A stretch of 64,000 bases of DNA from Ciborinia camelliae (GCA_025890175.1 JANPYM010000004.1:751134-815133), one strand, 5' to 3'; positions 25,084 through 37,200 are shown, numbered from the stretch's first letter. Made by a program: numbers and translations. Notes: a model not told the origin generated them from the sequence alone.

Positions 25084-25511
25084 GCGCACGACTGAGATTG
25101 GAAGAGAAGGAATGGTTATGTTTATAAACAACTGTTTGTATTATATGATGGTGACACAACTAGGGGCTAAATAGAGGGTGGGCGGCAGGCATACTGTTTT
25201 TTATATACCTCTGGGAAGGCATGGAAGCTAGCAGGCGGCAGACATCATGAAAGCGGTACTTTAGATTGTAGAATGCTACACAGCGTCTAATGAATTTATT
25301 GAGCGATGATCTTATACAAAGAGTTGGGCACATATTTTCATTTGAAATGTTGACCGTCAGATACCTGGTTGCATAAATTGAGCGCCAGGATTACAATTAT
25401 CTAGATCTATACATGTATGAAAGCTTCCTGCATGCTGACCCCGTTACTTATACCACCTTTCATGGTGCAAGATGTATTTATACACCACACCCCTTCTATT
25501 CGAACCGTGTT
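25084..25511. other. Intergenic between convergent genes (3' ends of PP2C and GT17)
   Basis: These 428 bp between two stop codons on opposite strands should hold both 3' untranslated regions. No gene or terminator-like structure was recognised. Confidence 0.6.
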
Positions 25512-26606
25512 TTAAGAGCCATCCGCATTACCATCCTTAACCACATAATCCACGAACCCGGCATCTCTCCCCTCCCTCCTCAACATATACCCAAATGTCC
25601 CACTATTATTCCCCACCCATTCTGGAATATCCTTATTCTCCATCAGTATTTCGTATTCTTCACCCTCCCTATCCCACAAATCCAATCCCTTTCTCACTCT
25701 ATCCACAATCCTCTCCTCGCTCCTGAATACTTCATGGTTCAAACTCGTATGTGAAAAGCTTGCCATCTTATTCAACATCTCCGAAATTTTCGAAAAGCAT
25801 GAGGAGCAATGCCAAGAAGCATTTGCCAGGTCTGCTTTTTGAAAATAAGTGAAGAGTCTGAAGCCGCCTTCGCCATTTCTCAGATCGGCTGGAAGAATGG
25901 TTTTGGTAGGCCCGGCGTAGACAGTTGCTTGGGGGTGAGGCCACTCGGGGCCTTTATGAAGAAACTGGAAACCGTAGTAGTAGAAACGACTGCGAAGTGT
26001 GAGACGTTTATTAAAGTCACAGGTCCTCAACAGATCAAGTGTCTCCGGCCGAGGAATCTCATCGATATCTGAGACGATGAGCACATCTCCTATGTTGGCA
26101 GCTTGCGCGCCGTCGAGTTGCGGGATGACTTGTGTGAACATAGCATTTCGTTGATGATCTTCATAGTCCCATGTTCGACGAGAAGTAAAAGGTCGGTTTT
26201 CGAGGAGGTGATGGATTATCTTGGGAGAAAATTGAGAAAAACGTGACTGGTTGTCGAGGAAATGGAGAGGCTTGGGAAGCCCGGTGAAAGTAATATTAGA
26301 TTCAACTACGACGAAATAGTCGACATGGTTGGCAAGAGTATTGAGACGAATGTCTAGCCAGTCGAGCTCCGAGTTTAGCATAAACAGGTCGTAGACCTTC
26401 CGTGGCTTTTCAGGTGGGTGTTGATATGTACGCCAACCTTGCGCCTTACATATACTGTGGCGTGGATTGGATGTTTTGGAAAATAGACTAAACTGTGATA
26501 TCTCCGAACTGCTGTAGAAGATCAAATTAAAGACTAACAAAATCACAACATAAGGCAGCGATTGTCGAAGCAAAACTCCGGGACTTCTTCTAATGAGAGA
26601 TAACAT
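25512..26606 (-). CDS. Glycosyltransferase family 17 (MGAT3-like N-acetylglucosaminyltransferase)
   Basis: Single exon, 364 aa. A short cytosolic N-terminus (MLSLIRRSPG) is followed by a signal-anchor helix (about residues 17-31, LPYVVILLVFNLIFY), so it is a type II Golgi membrane protein. The lumenal domain has the GT17 features: KVYDLFMLNSELDWLDIRLN, FVVVESNITFTG, the metal-binding DIDE in VSDIDEIPRPETL, and FYYYGFQF, with ASWHCSSCF near the middle. In animals this family (MGAT3) adds bisecting GlcNAc to N-glycans. Fungal members are common but their acceptor is not established, so only the fold and family are claimed. It is convergent with the phosphatase gene on its 3' side and has nearly 2 kb of gene-free DNA upstream. 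Confidence 0.88.
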   Translation of the reverse strand: MLSLIRRSPGVLLRQSLPYVVILLVFNLIFYSSSEISQFSLFSKTSNPRHSICKAQGWRTYQHPPEKPRKVYDLFMLNSELDWLDIRLNTLANHVDYFVVVESNITFTGLPKPLHFLDNQSRFSQFSPKIIHHLLENRPFTSRRTWDYEDHQRNAMFTQVIPQLDGAQAANIGDVLIVSDIDEIPRPETLDLLRTCDFNKRLTLRSRFYYYGFQFLHKGPEWPHPQATVYAGPTKTILPADLRNGEGGFRLFTYFQKADLANASWHCSSCFSKISEMLNKMASFSHTSLNHEVFRSEERIVDRVRKGLDLWDREGEEYEILMENKDIPEWVGNNSGTFGYMLRREGRDAGFVDYVVKDGNADGS

Positions 26607-27060
26607 GATCCCTCCAGACTCTGAACGATGCTAATCATTCATTCATCATGTGATAACTCTTGAGTTGAAACGGCTACACCAGATGTGATGTATCGGAGTA
26701 AAACTTTTCGAGTGAAAGATTCCAATGAAGTTCATATATGTGTTCATAACAGTCTACAAAAGCCAAGAGCAGTTTGCTATGGCGTTGTGCCGGAAACGTT
26801 TGCGCAGCAGTACCAAAAGAAACGACAAAGAAATATCAATGCCTTCAACTATAGAGGTCTTTGCTTGTACTTACCGTAGGTTTTATTACCTGCTTACTAG
26901 TAGTAATATTAAAGTGATGATCGAAAATTAGAAAGATCTGGCATGTCAGAGTTTCATATAACCTACTGTTCTACTGCCTTCCGAGGTTCTTTCACGAATA
27001 AATGAGCGAGAGACAAGGAGTTGGAAAAACTTTAACTCTATGACAACCTTGGCATTGGAG

Positions 27061-27145
27061 GTAAGCATCTTAGGTAAGCATCTTAGGTAAGCATCTTAGG
27101 TAAGCATCTTAGGTAAGCATCTTAGGTAAGCATCTTAGGTAAGCT
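27061..27145. repeat. 13-bp minisatellite (GTAAGCATCTTAG)x6 plus partial copy
   Basis: Six perfect head-to-tail copies of GTAAGCATCTTAG run from 27061 to 27138. A truncated seventh (GTAAGCT) follows. Perfect identity suggests recent slippage or expansion. Each unit carries a donor-like GTAAGC and an acceptor-like TTAG. Confidence 0.95.
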
Positions 27146-28474
27146 TATTTCAATCCGGTTTAGGTTAGCACGTATAATTTATGCGGGGTGATCTCGGGAA
27201 TTCATCCATTCTCTTGTACTGCAGGTTACTCGAGTACCTCTTCCCTCAAGTTTTTGCAGGAACCTGCGCAATTTCCATGGGGCTATTGTGAATGGAGATG
27301 CAATGGTGACTGAAGTGGAGAGAGAAAGAAGAGAAGAGAATGAGGGCACATGAGAGGAAATATAGAACTAGAGGAGAGGCCGGAATCAGAAACAAGGAGA
27401 GTGTAGGAATTGGCATTCTTAGGCGAAGGCTCGTAATAATCGAAGATATTCAGAAGTTTCTGTAATTATATATCCGATTACTATAGGTGTTATCGAGTGG
27501 CGGTGTTGTTTATTCTTTTTTTCTCTCTTTAGACTTATTGGTTATAATGAGTTTTCTATTTGAGCATTGCTCCTTGTCCAGCTGCGCTACACGATGAGAT
27601 AAAATAATATAGAAACATACCTACCTCAGCAGGGAGGCATTGGAGACTTATGTTTTTGACGGGGAAAAAAATCTTCACGAATAGGAAGTGCTGCATAGTA
27701 TGGGAATGATATTTTGCAATAGATATAAGATTTAATCTGAATCCATTATCGAAACCTGTGTAAAGATAGGTATCAAGTGATACCCTAACGCTTGTCACGT
27801 AGAAGCTGTATCTAAAATCGTAGAGATATCGAAAACCCGAGATGTACATGTGCCATTCACGGCACCACTAACGATCAAAGACACTCCTAAGATCGGTCAA
27901 TTGTGATACAAAGTAGCGCACATCACAGTCTCAGCTCTAAACCAACCCCAAGCTTCCGCCTTTGAACGCCAAAGTCTCAAAAATCTCATTTTTTATACAT
28001 CACCACTGATGGCTGGTACAGTTTAATGGCCGAATGAAACAAATTACATACCTAGCAAAAATGAAAACCGAACCAAGCCAACAGGTTATCTTCCAGCCGT
28101 TTTGATGAGCGACGAATAGACTATTAATGGTTAGAACATGCTTGACCGTAATGAGATTATAATTGTTCAGCTCTAGAAACAAAGCCTGATATCATATATG
28201 TATAATTGGCAATTGTTACAGTATTCAATTGATATACGTTCAAGACTTCAACTTATGTACTATTGCTCCTGGCGTCGATGCAATGAAAATCCTTGCCAAA
28301 GCAAGACAAAATTAGTTCTTGTATCTCAGCAGTTGAAGTGAAATGCGTCCGGCAATAGAATGATCACAGCGTGCTACCTCCCAGGCCAAGCAGACGCACA
28401 TATTAAACAGTTGCAGTAATAGCAGGTAGCAATTACACAACACGAAATATGAAATGGTCTCAATTCTCTCAGAG

Positions 28475-28500
28475 CGGACCTCTCTTCATTGAGAGATCCG
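28475..28500. promoter_or_regulatory. Inverted repeat upstream of apple-like gene 1
   Basis: Arms CGGACCTCTC and GAGAGATCCG are separated by 6 nt and match at 9 of 10 positions. The element lies 86-111 nt before the ATG and about 10 nt before the TATA-like motif. The outer CGG/CCG triplets resemble half-sites of fungal Zn2Cys6 regulators, but the factor is unknown. A simple chance hairpin is possible. Confidence 0.45.
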
Positions 28501-28509
28501 TTTTGCACA

Positions 28510-28516
28510 ATATATA
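28510..28516 (+). promoter_or_regulatory. TATA-like element of apple-like gene 1
   Basis: ATATATAG lies about 75 nt upstream of the ATG at 28586, followed by a pyrimidine-rich leader (CTTCTTCGCTCTTATCC). This is a typical spacing for strongly induced fungal genes. Assignment is by motif and position only. Confidence 0.5.
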
Positions 28517-28585
28517 GCTTCTTCGCTCTTATCCTTCGTTATTTTTCATACTGCCTCAGTCATTAAGCTTACAATTCGTTATAAA

Positions 28586-29982
28586 ATGTCTCACTGCGAT
28601 AAGAAGTCTCTTCTTGCCTTGCTTCTGATCTCTCTCTTTACTCCAAGGCACGTTCTAGCTGATCCTCAGATCTACGACTGTCCTGCTGATAATGGGGCAA
28701 AATATACCACGTCAGTACCTCTCACACCACTCGCTGGGTGATTTGCTGATACAATAAAGCGGCGGTATAATTTTCGAATTGAAATGCGATCAAGGCACCA
28801 CCGCTAAAGTGAGCAACGTACCCACAACTGACTTGAAAGTCAGCTAATAAACTCGTCAAGCGTCTGGACGATGTAGCGGGCATAGCATCTCAAGCAGCCT
28901 GCGCCGACCTCTGTGCTGCCGCACCACGATGCCAATCTTGTGACTGGAATGTCAATACCTTGAACTGTGCGAGGTTTCTGGAATATATCCCAACCGTTTC
29001 TATGTCTCGGGTAAATACTTGGTTTCCGATTACCAAACGTCCTGACCCGCCACCGCCACTTTTCAAGTCATGCCCTGATGATGATGGTAAAACATATTCG
29101 ACCAAAGATGGGACCTTTTATCGCATCAAGTGCCGGGTTCACACAATGTATGTATTTATCCACACGCTGGGACTTTCCTCTCTTTTCACAGATCCTGAGA
29201 TTAACGCTTCCAGCGCTGCAAATACCCCCTCCGACTTGATCAAGACAGTGCCCTCCACAGAGAGTATTCAGGCGTGTATGGAAGCTTGTTCCAACACCCA
29301 GGGGTGTCTCAGCGTAGACTATGTGCAAAGAGTAGGAGATCATAAACTGAAAGACTGTGATTTGTACAAATCTGGTGGCGAAGACCCGCCGGACACGACT
29401 TGTGCCTCGAGTATGTATGTTTGAATGTAATTCTTTGACCAAACGCTAAAAGTTACAGAATCGGTTGACATGGCCTATGCTATCGACCCACCGGTCGCAG
29501 ACGGACCAGATGAAGGCTCGGTTTTGTGTAGTACTGATTGCCCATTCGCCAATGGTCAAGTGGTACGTTTTCTTGTATATTTTTTCCTGGTTCATTCATT
29601 AATTGAGATAGTTTGATAGCAACTATGGCGAGCGGTTCCACATTGACTGTGGTCGTCGGCATGGCGTTAAGGCTATTTGTAAGTGCCCAGGACTCCACAT
29701 GTTTACATTGGTTCAAACACTAAAGAGAATAGACCAAAACGAACAAGCCTCGATGAAAGATTGCATTAACGCCTGCGGAGCACTACTACAATGCCATAGT
29801 GTCGATTATCAGATCTCAACTAAGAAGTGTTATTGTAAGTTTAATTCACGATTCATAAAAGTCACTTAGCTAATCTATGGACAGACGGCCAGCATTTTGG
29901 CGAGCCAACCAATATCACCCCGGGTTGGGCCTCTGCTCACAGTCTTGGTTGCGCTGGAGCATGCAGTTCTGAAAGTTGCTAA
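28586..29982 (+). CDS. Secreted apple/PAN-like cysteine-rich protein 1
   Basis: Eight exons read by eye: 28586-28710, 28760-28808, 28861-29147, 29214-29410, 29459-29562, 29612-29678, 29733-29834, 29885-29982. They give 342 aa in phase. A signal peptide (MSHCDKKSLLALLLISLF, cleavage near VLA/DP) precedes three cysteine modules. Each starts CP-x-D/N-G (DCPADNGAKY, SCPDDDGKTY, DCPFANGQVF), has a central LKC / IKC / IDC cysteine, then C-x3-C and a CxSxD[WY] motif (CQSCDW, CLSVDY, CHSVDY). This spacing resembles apple/PAN folds that bind proteins or sugars. The C-terminus carries GWASAHSLGCAGAC. It is a full-length paralog of the gene at 40896-42520. Intron 3 (29148-29213) is 66 nt with no stop, so an unspliced reading stays open. 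The branch site GATTAAC and the paralog alignment support removing it. Function is unknown. Confidence 0.82.
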
Positions 29983-30634
29983 TGTGCTTCAGTATTTGCA
30001 TTGTTGAATGTCATTGAACCATTTTGGTGGACTTTCCTTGGAATTGAAGCTATTTTATCATTCATCTCCAAAGGCATACCCATATGTTGTGTCCACTCTT
30101 CCTTGCTAATAATCCTCATTCATTTCATACGATCTCGCCACTGATTGGAACCGTGATTCTTTCTGGTTTAAGCTCTGCATCTCCAGCTTTAGATTAACAT
30201 TGTTGCAATCTCTGTTTGGAAATATCATATGTGGATTATGAAACGTTAGTTTAGTTGCCGACCTGGTATGGAAGGAAGTCTCGGGGACATAGCTCTCATG
30301 AATATCGTAGATATCACCAGAACCGCATCAGTCATCTAAAGTTCCGAGTCCAAGTATTGAGCAAGATAAAAGAAAGAAAGACATACAGGATATGTTGAAA
30401 GTCACAACCTCAAATACTTCTCCCCGGTCTTTATTTTCTCTCCGTATACATAAATGCATATTCCGGGTATCCAAATCAAAACGCCTTGTGCCATTTTATC
30501 TTACATGTTTGTCCTCCAATACGCCATTTGCAAAGGCAGCATAGCAAAAAGCTAACCCGTAACCAGTCTAATCATGGTTGGATGCGTAAAATACTTTTGT
30601 ATCCGAACACCCTTGGCACTTTATAAAATGTCCT
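29983..30634. other. Intergenic between convergent genes
   Basis: These 652 bp separate the stop of apple-like gene 1 (+) from the stop of the Prp4 gene (-). They should hold both 3' untranslated regions. No gene was recognised. Confidence 0.6.
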
Positions 30635-32350
30635 TCAAACCCCCTCTCCATTATTTCTCCCCCACAATTTAACCGTTCTATCATACCCACCACTAACAAT
30701 CCATTTGCCATCTGCCCCTACATCGCAACTATGCACATTACCCGTATGTCCACTCAAGCTCTGTACCAGCGCCCAATCATCCGCCGAAAAGATATTAACA
30801 TCTCTATCAAACCCACTCGAAACAAAGAATGTTCCCGCCTTCCTTGGTTTACTAACCCCCTTATCATCTTTCTCCGGCAAAGACTCAGCATCCATACCTT
30901 TAAACCATCTCAAATCAGAAACCACACTACGATGTGCACCTACTCCACCTGTACTTGCCACTTTCCTCACATCCCAGCATTTGATCCAGCCGTCGCCAGA
31001 CCCTGATAGGACACGATGACCGTCAGTAGACCAGTCGAGTGCGTAGATGGGTCGAATATGTCCATCTAAGATCATGACTGTGCGGCCTGTTCGAAGATCC
31101 CAGATACGTCCAATACTGTCCATACCTGCGCTTGCTAGAAGTGATCCATCGCCGTTGAAATTAAGACAGAAAACTCCTCTCGAATGTCCTTCTTGAAGCA
31201 ATAGTTCTGTGGTAGTTTCGACATCCCATAGTCTCCACGTTGTGTCCTCGGATGCAGAAGCAACATATTTACCGGAAGGGTGAAATTCCACTCGGCAAAC
31301 CCTCTGGCTATGCCCCGCCAGAGTTGAAACTGGCGTATCCTGCTCCAAATTCCATAAATGTACTTTTCCTTCTGCTCCTCCTGATGCCAAATTGACGCTG
31401 CCGGGCGATACATTCGACCCATCTACCGTGGCACCCGGGGCCCAAGATATTCCTCCCACCCTATCTGTATGACCCCTCAACGACTTCTTAACTTCCAAGT
31501 TCGGTATCCCAAGTAGCTTGATTCCGCCTCCCCAATTGCCCGCCGCGACCAATTCCCCACCCGGTGAAATCCTCACAATACTAACTGGTCTTTCCCCAGC
31601 CGTTTGACTTCCCTGTAGCTCAAAATCCTTCAGTCTCTCTTTCACCCCTTGTCTAAACTTAATATGAGTTCGCAGCGGAATATCCTTCTCGACCTTCTGA
31701 ATCTCCACCCTCTTCTTCGCCCTCGGCAACGAAAACTTCGCAATCTCTATCCTCGCATCTAGTAATTCCTTCGTCCCCCTCGTATAGAATTCCTCCTCCG
31801 CTTCCTCATCCTTCACCCCCTCCCCCATCTCCACATCGCCATCCTCATCCTGTCCGTTTTCCTCGGCTTTCATCTCACTCTCAATCGTCAACAGCTGTCG
31901 TAATCGATCTCTTCTGTCACCAGGCCCTTCCCCAAATAAGGTAATAGGTTCGCCCATTTCTCGAAGTCGCGCGCGTACGCGTCCATCATCTGTAGGCACC
32001 GCTATGGCGGCAGCGCGACGTTTGCGGTCGAATTGAGAGAGGATTGCGCTGGCACGCTCGGGGGCAATACCGGCGGTTGCGGAGGGCATATCATAGTCGC
32101 GGTCGAGGGCTTGAGTGGAGGTCAGTGGGTATATGTAGAGATGGGTGGGGGGAATAGTACTTACGGACATCAGCGAGGTCTATACCTGTATCCTGCGTAT
32201 GGGGGAGAGTAGGTTAGCATCTGCTCGTGAATGTGAAGTTATTCATCTGCCTAATATTCATTCGTATACATAATTGCAAAAATAATAGCTTGGAGGGGTA
32301 TAACTTACATCTTTGGCCTCCTCCACATAAGCTTGTCTTGAAGGATGCAT
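30635..32350 (-). CDS. PRP4: U4/U6 snRNP WD40 protein Prp4
   Basis: Three exons on the minus strand: 32350-32309, 32192-32165, 32109-30635, giving 514 aa. The first two exons are only 42 and 28 nt; they encode [14 protein letters not shown] and DTGIDLADV. The splicing-factor-motif region ([21 protein letters not shown] ... [17 protein letters not shown]) is the Prp4-specific N-terminal signature. It is followed by an acidic stretch and seven WD40 repeats with GH...WD spacing (for example [41 protein letters not shown]). Prp4 binds Prp3 and U4 snRNA in the U4/U6.U5 tri-snRNP before spliceosome activation. The long intronless third exon would be read as starting upstream with extra residues ([12 protein letters not shown]) if the short exons were missed. 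Confidence 0.92.
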
Positions 32351-33190
32351 ATTGATGATGCCAAGAAATTCCGCAAGCTGCAGATAATAAAGGAATTAGA
32401 GTTCCAATATAGGTGGTGGTGATATTAAGCAAAGTGTCGTTGTTTACACGCGCAGGAGATAATTTATTTTACCCTGGAGTGAAGCTTTATGGGTCAAGGA
32501 TTCAATGATGTTATTATTGGTAGTGACGATATTCGCTAAAATCTGGAGCCTGTAGTAGGTACACTCTAGGCTTTCCGCCTTTTTGGGTGCAGAAGCTTGG
32601 CGCTCTCATCTTGCTGCACGGGCAAAATTGGAGATATCTACAAGTTCCATTTATCTGATTACAACCATAGTTGTCCTGGGTTGATTTCGTTAGTAATGCT
32701 ATCGATATAATTTAGATTTGCACAATTTCACATGTCACGGAATATTACACGGCATTTATAATTCAACAAAATTTGATTTTAAGGTTACATAAAAAATGGC
32801 ATGGTCCTAGCTAACGTTATGTATGCATCATTGTATATGGAAAAGGAAATCCTGCTTTCCCCTCTTCGGATAGGTATTCTTATTTGCGGAGCCAAAACGC
32901 CTTTGTACATGTGATGCCAATGCTACCACTGGCGCAAATGAAATTGTGATATTTCCCTTGCTAAACGCCAGAGAATCCCTATTGACGCAAGCTAAAAGTA
33001 TGCATGGTCGATGGTCGATGGTATTATTCCATGAAAACATAGTATGAAAGTGTGAAAGTGTAAAATTGTAAGAAAAAAAAGTGTTAAAAGAGTCAAGTGT
33101 AAAAGGGCGAGGTTGAAAAAAGAAAAAAAGTATGAATTTAAAAAAAGATCGTCTCCATTACTCACCCCTGAGATATCAACCTCATCTCAT
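32351..33190. other. Intergenic: Prp4 promoter and GH16 3' end
   Basis: These 840 bp lie between two minus-strand genes. The part near 33060-33150 is A-rich (poly-A tracts on the plus strand, pyrimidine tracts in the GH16 transcript). No gene is supportable. Confidence 0.6.
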
Positions 33191-34201
33191 CTATGCCTCG
33201 AATGATATGGGAATGACGGCTCTCTTGGTAGCTTCGCTCGAGAAGACCTTGATCGAGTTGATTATCCAGTAAGCATTGTTGAATGCAGCTGGATTGGCAG
33301 AAACGTAGGCTTCGCAGGTGGCAGCTTTGGTGCTTGCTGCACAACCTCCCTTTGACCAGACTTGTCCAGCCCAGTCTCCACAGAACGTTGTGTCAAGGAC
33401 GATGTTGTGTCCAGTGAAATGAGTATCAATGTTGCAGCCGCTACCAGCGAATTTGGCAGTTGGAGTTCCCCATGTGGTTGGGTCAGGATTGCCAGTTTGG
33501 ATGTTTTCTGGGATGGTTGTACGGGGGAAGAAGTAAATGGAAATGTGGGATGAGGTCCATTCCCACGCATAAACACCACCTCCGTTTTCATTGAAGCCTG
33601 GACCATAGCTTTGTTTGTTTTTGGTTGTCTGACCACAGCCTGTTTTTCCGCTGCCAGCATTGCAATCTGCGCCAACAAGAGTTGTGCCAGCGTCAGATCC
33701 ACTGTTGCCCATGATGCATCCCTCCGAGGTGTGAAGGGTCATTTGATTTGTGGTTCCAGCATTCACTCCCTCCATGACGTCGATCTCTCCTTTCGCGGGC
33801 CAGTCGGGACCGACACTCCAGAGTGCAGGCCAAGTGCCGCAGCCTTCGGGCATATGGGCGATATCGGCAATGAATAAGCCATGGGTGTATGCTTTGTTTG
33901 AGCTGACACGAGTTGAGGCTCGTCCAGCAGTTCCTGAGAGTAGGGTAGTATGGTCGACTCCGAGGTAAACAGAATTGATACCAACGTATTTGGTATATCC
34001 AGCCAGTGCTGTTTTGTTGGCAGCAGAAGCCGTTTGGTATTCAACCAGACCGTTGGTTGGATCATCCTCAGAAAAGAAGTTGAATTCTGAGAAGAAGTTT
34101 GTATGGTCATACGAATCGGCAAGCGTATATGCGGCGTTAGCGCTGCCAGCAGCGAGAATCAATGCAACGCCGATGCGACTGATGATTTGACTTAAAGGCA
34201 T
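33191..34201 (-). CDS. Secreted GH16 beta-glucanase (mixed-linkage/laminarinase type)
   Basis: Single exon, 336 aa. The signal peptide ends at ANA/AYT (residues 1-23). The catalytic motif of glycoside hydrolase family 16 is present as GEIDVMEG, with nucleophile E139, D141 and acid/base E144. The preceding GTWPALWSVGP and the following TLHTSEGC are conserved in the fungal group annotated as endo-1,3(4)-beta-glucanase. Cysteines in the second half (GCGQT, GSGCNIDTHF, TTFCGDWAGQVW, GGCAASTKAATC) suit an extracellular protein. There is no transmembrane helix and no obvious GPI tail, since the C-terminus (ATKRAVIPISFEA) is only weakly hydrophobic. It probably cleaves beta-1,3/1,4-glucans of cell walls; the exact linkage cannot be read from sequence. 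The start is the first ATG upstream of the signal peptide. Confidence 0.93.
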   Translation of the reverse strand: MPLSQIISRIGVALILAAGSANAAYTLADSYDHTNFFSEFNFFSEDDPTNGLVEYQTASAANKTALAGYTKYVGINSVYLGVDHTTLLSGTAGRASTRVSSNKAYTHGLFIADIAHMPEGCGTWPALWSVGPDWPAKGEIDVMEGVNAGTTNQMTLHTSEGCIMGNSGSDAGTTLVGADCNAGSGKTGCGQTTKNKQSYGPGFNENGGGVYAWEWTSSHISIYFFPRTTIPENIQTGNPDPTTWGTPTAKFAGSGCNIDTHFTGHNIVLDTTFCGDWAGQVWSKGGCAASTKAATCEAYVSANPAAFNNAYWIINSIKVFSSEATKRAVIPISFEA

Positions 34202-37200
34202 GTTTATGGTTGTAAAGCTTAGGCGTACTTCGTGTGTTGTTCTGATAAAATTCTTAGGAATTCTGAATGAAAGTATTGAAGTTGCCTGTGTGTGCTTTGA
34301 GTATGTAATTTTAATGAGTGGTCGAAAAGCCTTCGAGTCAAGCTGATATCAAGAAAATTTATGACAAATCCTCGAGTTTCAAATGGTATTGTTCTCGCTT
34401 TGTTATTGTGAATAACAGACAGACAATAGCATTATCAGTCGACAAGGGAGAATTGCCGAACAATTACTTTCTTAATGAATAGGTAGGTAAGAATTGAAAA
34501 ATCGGATGAGCCACACGTTCACGACTTTCAAAGGAACTTAATAGAGAGCAAAAAATGGAGAAGACCGAAATAGACCGAGAACACACTGCGTAAGGAGTGA
34601 CAGTGATACCTATTGAATGCTTGGAATTGACAAAGCGAGAAAGGAGCTCTTCGACTTCAAGTAAGAGGATAAGAGATATTAAAAGAAAATCACGTATTAG
34701 AAGGATTCGTTATCGAAAAGTCCAAGACTCTTTGCAACAAACAGTCCAGCACCTGAAAGGCGTTTCCAGGGATAGTCGGTGCCTTGTAGATTTCATAGCA
34801 AGGGAGTAAGCTTCGAGGAATTGATGGTCATAATACCAGGTCATCCTGGAAGATGTAGGAGAAGAGAGGGGCAGATGGTAGAGGGATGAGTAAAAAGATT
34901 GTGAATGTGCATGTGAGAAATGTATGGAGGATTCAATGGATAATGAAGCATTAACATGGAACAAGCTAGACTGGCCACTCTCATGGCGAGCCAGATTCCC
35001 CTCCAGGCAGACTCAATATCCACTAGGATGATTTGATCCCATTTGATCCCAACTATGGGATCCATTGTGAGAAACATTATTGCGACAGGGGAACGGAGAG
35101 ATGAATGGCGCAGCCAGTCAGGACTCTTTATTCATGTCAAAAATCGAATGCTTGATGAGAGTGTTTTGAGTGTTTGAGTGTTTGAGGTTGAGATGGTTCC
35201 TAAAGGAGTGGACCAATTAAACTTTGTAAGCTGCCAAGAAATATTTTTGGGCGGGAGTAAGCGAACCTAATAGTGAAGTTTCTCGGTTGGTTCATTTTTA
35301 TTATGTAGGTGTGTAGGGCATGTGTGGAATGATCACCATACCAAAAGAAGGTAGATAATCTACCTATTATTTCTCCCTAGCTAATAATTTTATATACTTC
35401 TTAAAGAACAAGTCAAAAAACTGATCCTTCAAGATCTGAACATGTGATTTGGTATTCGTATATCTTAGTACCTACTACCACCTACCTACTTACGTAGGCT
35501 ACTTACACGATGATTCGAGAAGAAACAAACAAAAGATCAAACCATTTCGGATTTGCTCTTGCTCTTTCATACATGCATAGGTATCTATCTACTATCTACA
35601 TGGCGGTCGCATTTGCGGTTTCGTGAGATCCGTATCGTTTGCATGAAACTCGATAATATCTTGTGATGAGACCCAGAAGATCTTATCAACCATCACATAA
35701 ACAAAACACCAGTGCATGTGTGACGTGACGGGATGTGACGTGCTATCTACCTATCGACCTACCTAGTACCTACCTAGTACTAGTACTCTGTAGACAATCC
35801 GCGCTTACAGAATGCCCGCGAGTTTCTACGGCACCGGTAAGGTTATATCAGTTATCAATTAGCCCGTTCTCCTTTTTGATATCGCCAATATCTCACTTAG
35901 CCTTAATGCGTGGCAGCATTCATAAGCTCAAGCTCAACCTTTTTGAACATAAGATATCAAACTTCCTCACTCTCTGGGCCCAACAAATCGTACTTTCACA
36001 TTCACATTCGCATTCACATTCACGTCCCCCTTCTTCCTCCCGCTATTCATTACTCTAAAAGGCAGGTCAAAATATCCTCTTACCATCAAATGGAGGCTTA
36101 ACCAAACTACGGCCCAATATTATCGTACCATATAGATCAATCCCCCAGACTTTCATTCCTCTTCTACTCCTCATCAACCCCTTCCAATTTCCAAATGGCC
36201 AAAATCAGAATCCTCGGCAGCATCATCGTCACATAGTTGCTACATAGGTACCATGAGGTTATACCATCACGATGCATTTTAGGATTCACCCTATTCATAG
36301 CACGACTTCGCCTCTCTCAAGCTTGTCCGTAAGCACTCAGATTACCAACCTAGTAGTAAGTTAGATGCATCTGGGGTTCAGTAGAATTAAAAGATCCTTC
36401 AATGTTTTTGCATTGTTCATCGAATCATCGAATCGTCGTAAATGAGGAAGGAAGTAGTGATCTGGCTTGCTCACATACTCATCCTCATCTCGGTCAACCT
36501 AATCTACATTCAAATCCATCCTTCTGGTCGGGAGGGACGATTCACGCATTGATCTGCTCTTGATGAAGTACCTACCATATCTCTCTCGCCCTCTCGTCAT
36601 CTCATCACAATTCATATAAGGATATGTGCGACCAACAAGCCTTTGAACACGATGAATAGTTTGGCAGATTCTGTCGTAACACAGCCTGTCTCAGATTTCT
36701 TCAATCTTTCAACTCCCGATCATGTCCTTCTCTATTGTATAACAAACAGTTGATCTCGGCATGTAGCACTGTTATCCAACAACAACAACAACAACAATAA
36801 CAACAAACCTCAACTATTATTACATCGCCTCCCATGTCTCAGTCCAAACCACCCGAGAAATCGGCGTTTGTCAATATTGCTCACCTCACCTATTTCCATC
36901 TCAATCTGTCATCATCCGAAATTCCTCATTCACACTCATCTTGATTTACCTGTCATCCGATATTATATCCATGCTTACTTTAATAGATACCTATTTATAT
37001 CTTAGCTTACCTACTTCTTGTTCTCTCACATTAATAATAAGATTTATCTACCGACATACATATCAAGATACCTAGGTTTGCATATATGAATATATGAATA
37101 CCATCGAATATCCAAAAATCAACAATTCACAATCGTATGAATCCATACAGACACTTGCATATGCATCTGTACATGCACAGGCACATGCACATAGCGTATA

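Larger units (their letters stand above)
26607..28585. other. Intergenic: GT17 promoter and promoter of first apple-like gene
   Basis: This gene-free stretch of 1,979 bp lies between two divergently oriented genes. It holds a 13-bp tandem repeat (27061-27145) and, close to the right-hand gene, an inverted repeat and a TATA-like element listed separately. Open frames here are short and without recognisable features. Confidence 0.65.

Noticed and set aside
31135..31422. Alternative frames inside the Prp4 gene
   Set aside because: They are shadows of the WD40 coding exon and lack independent features.
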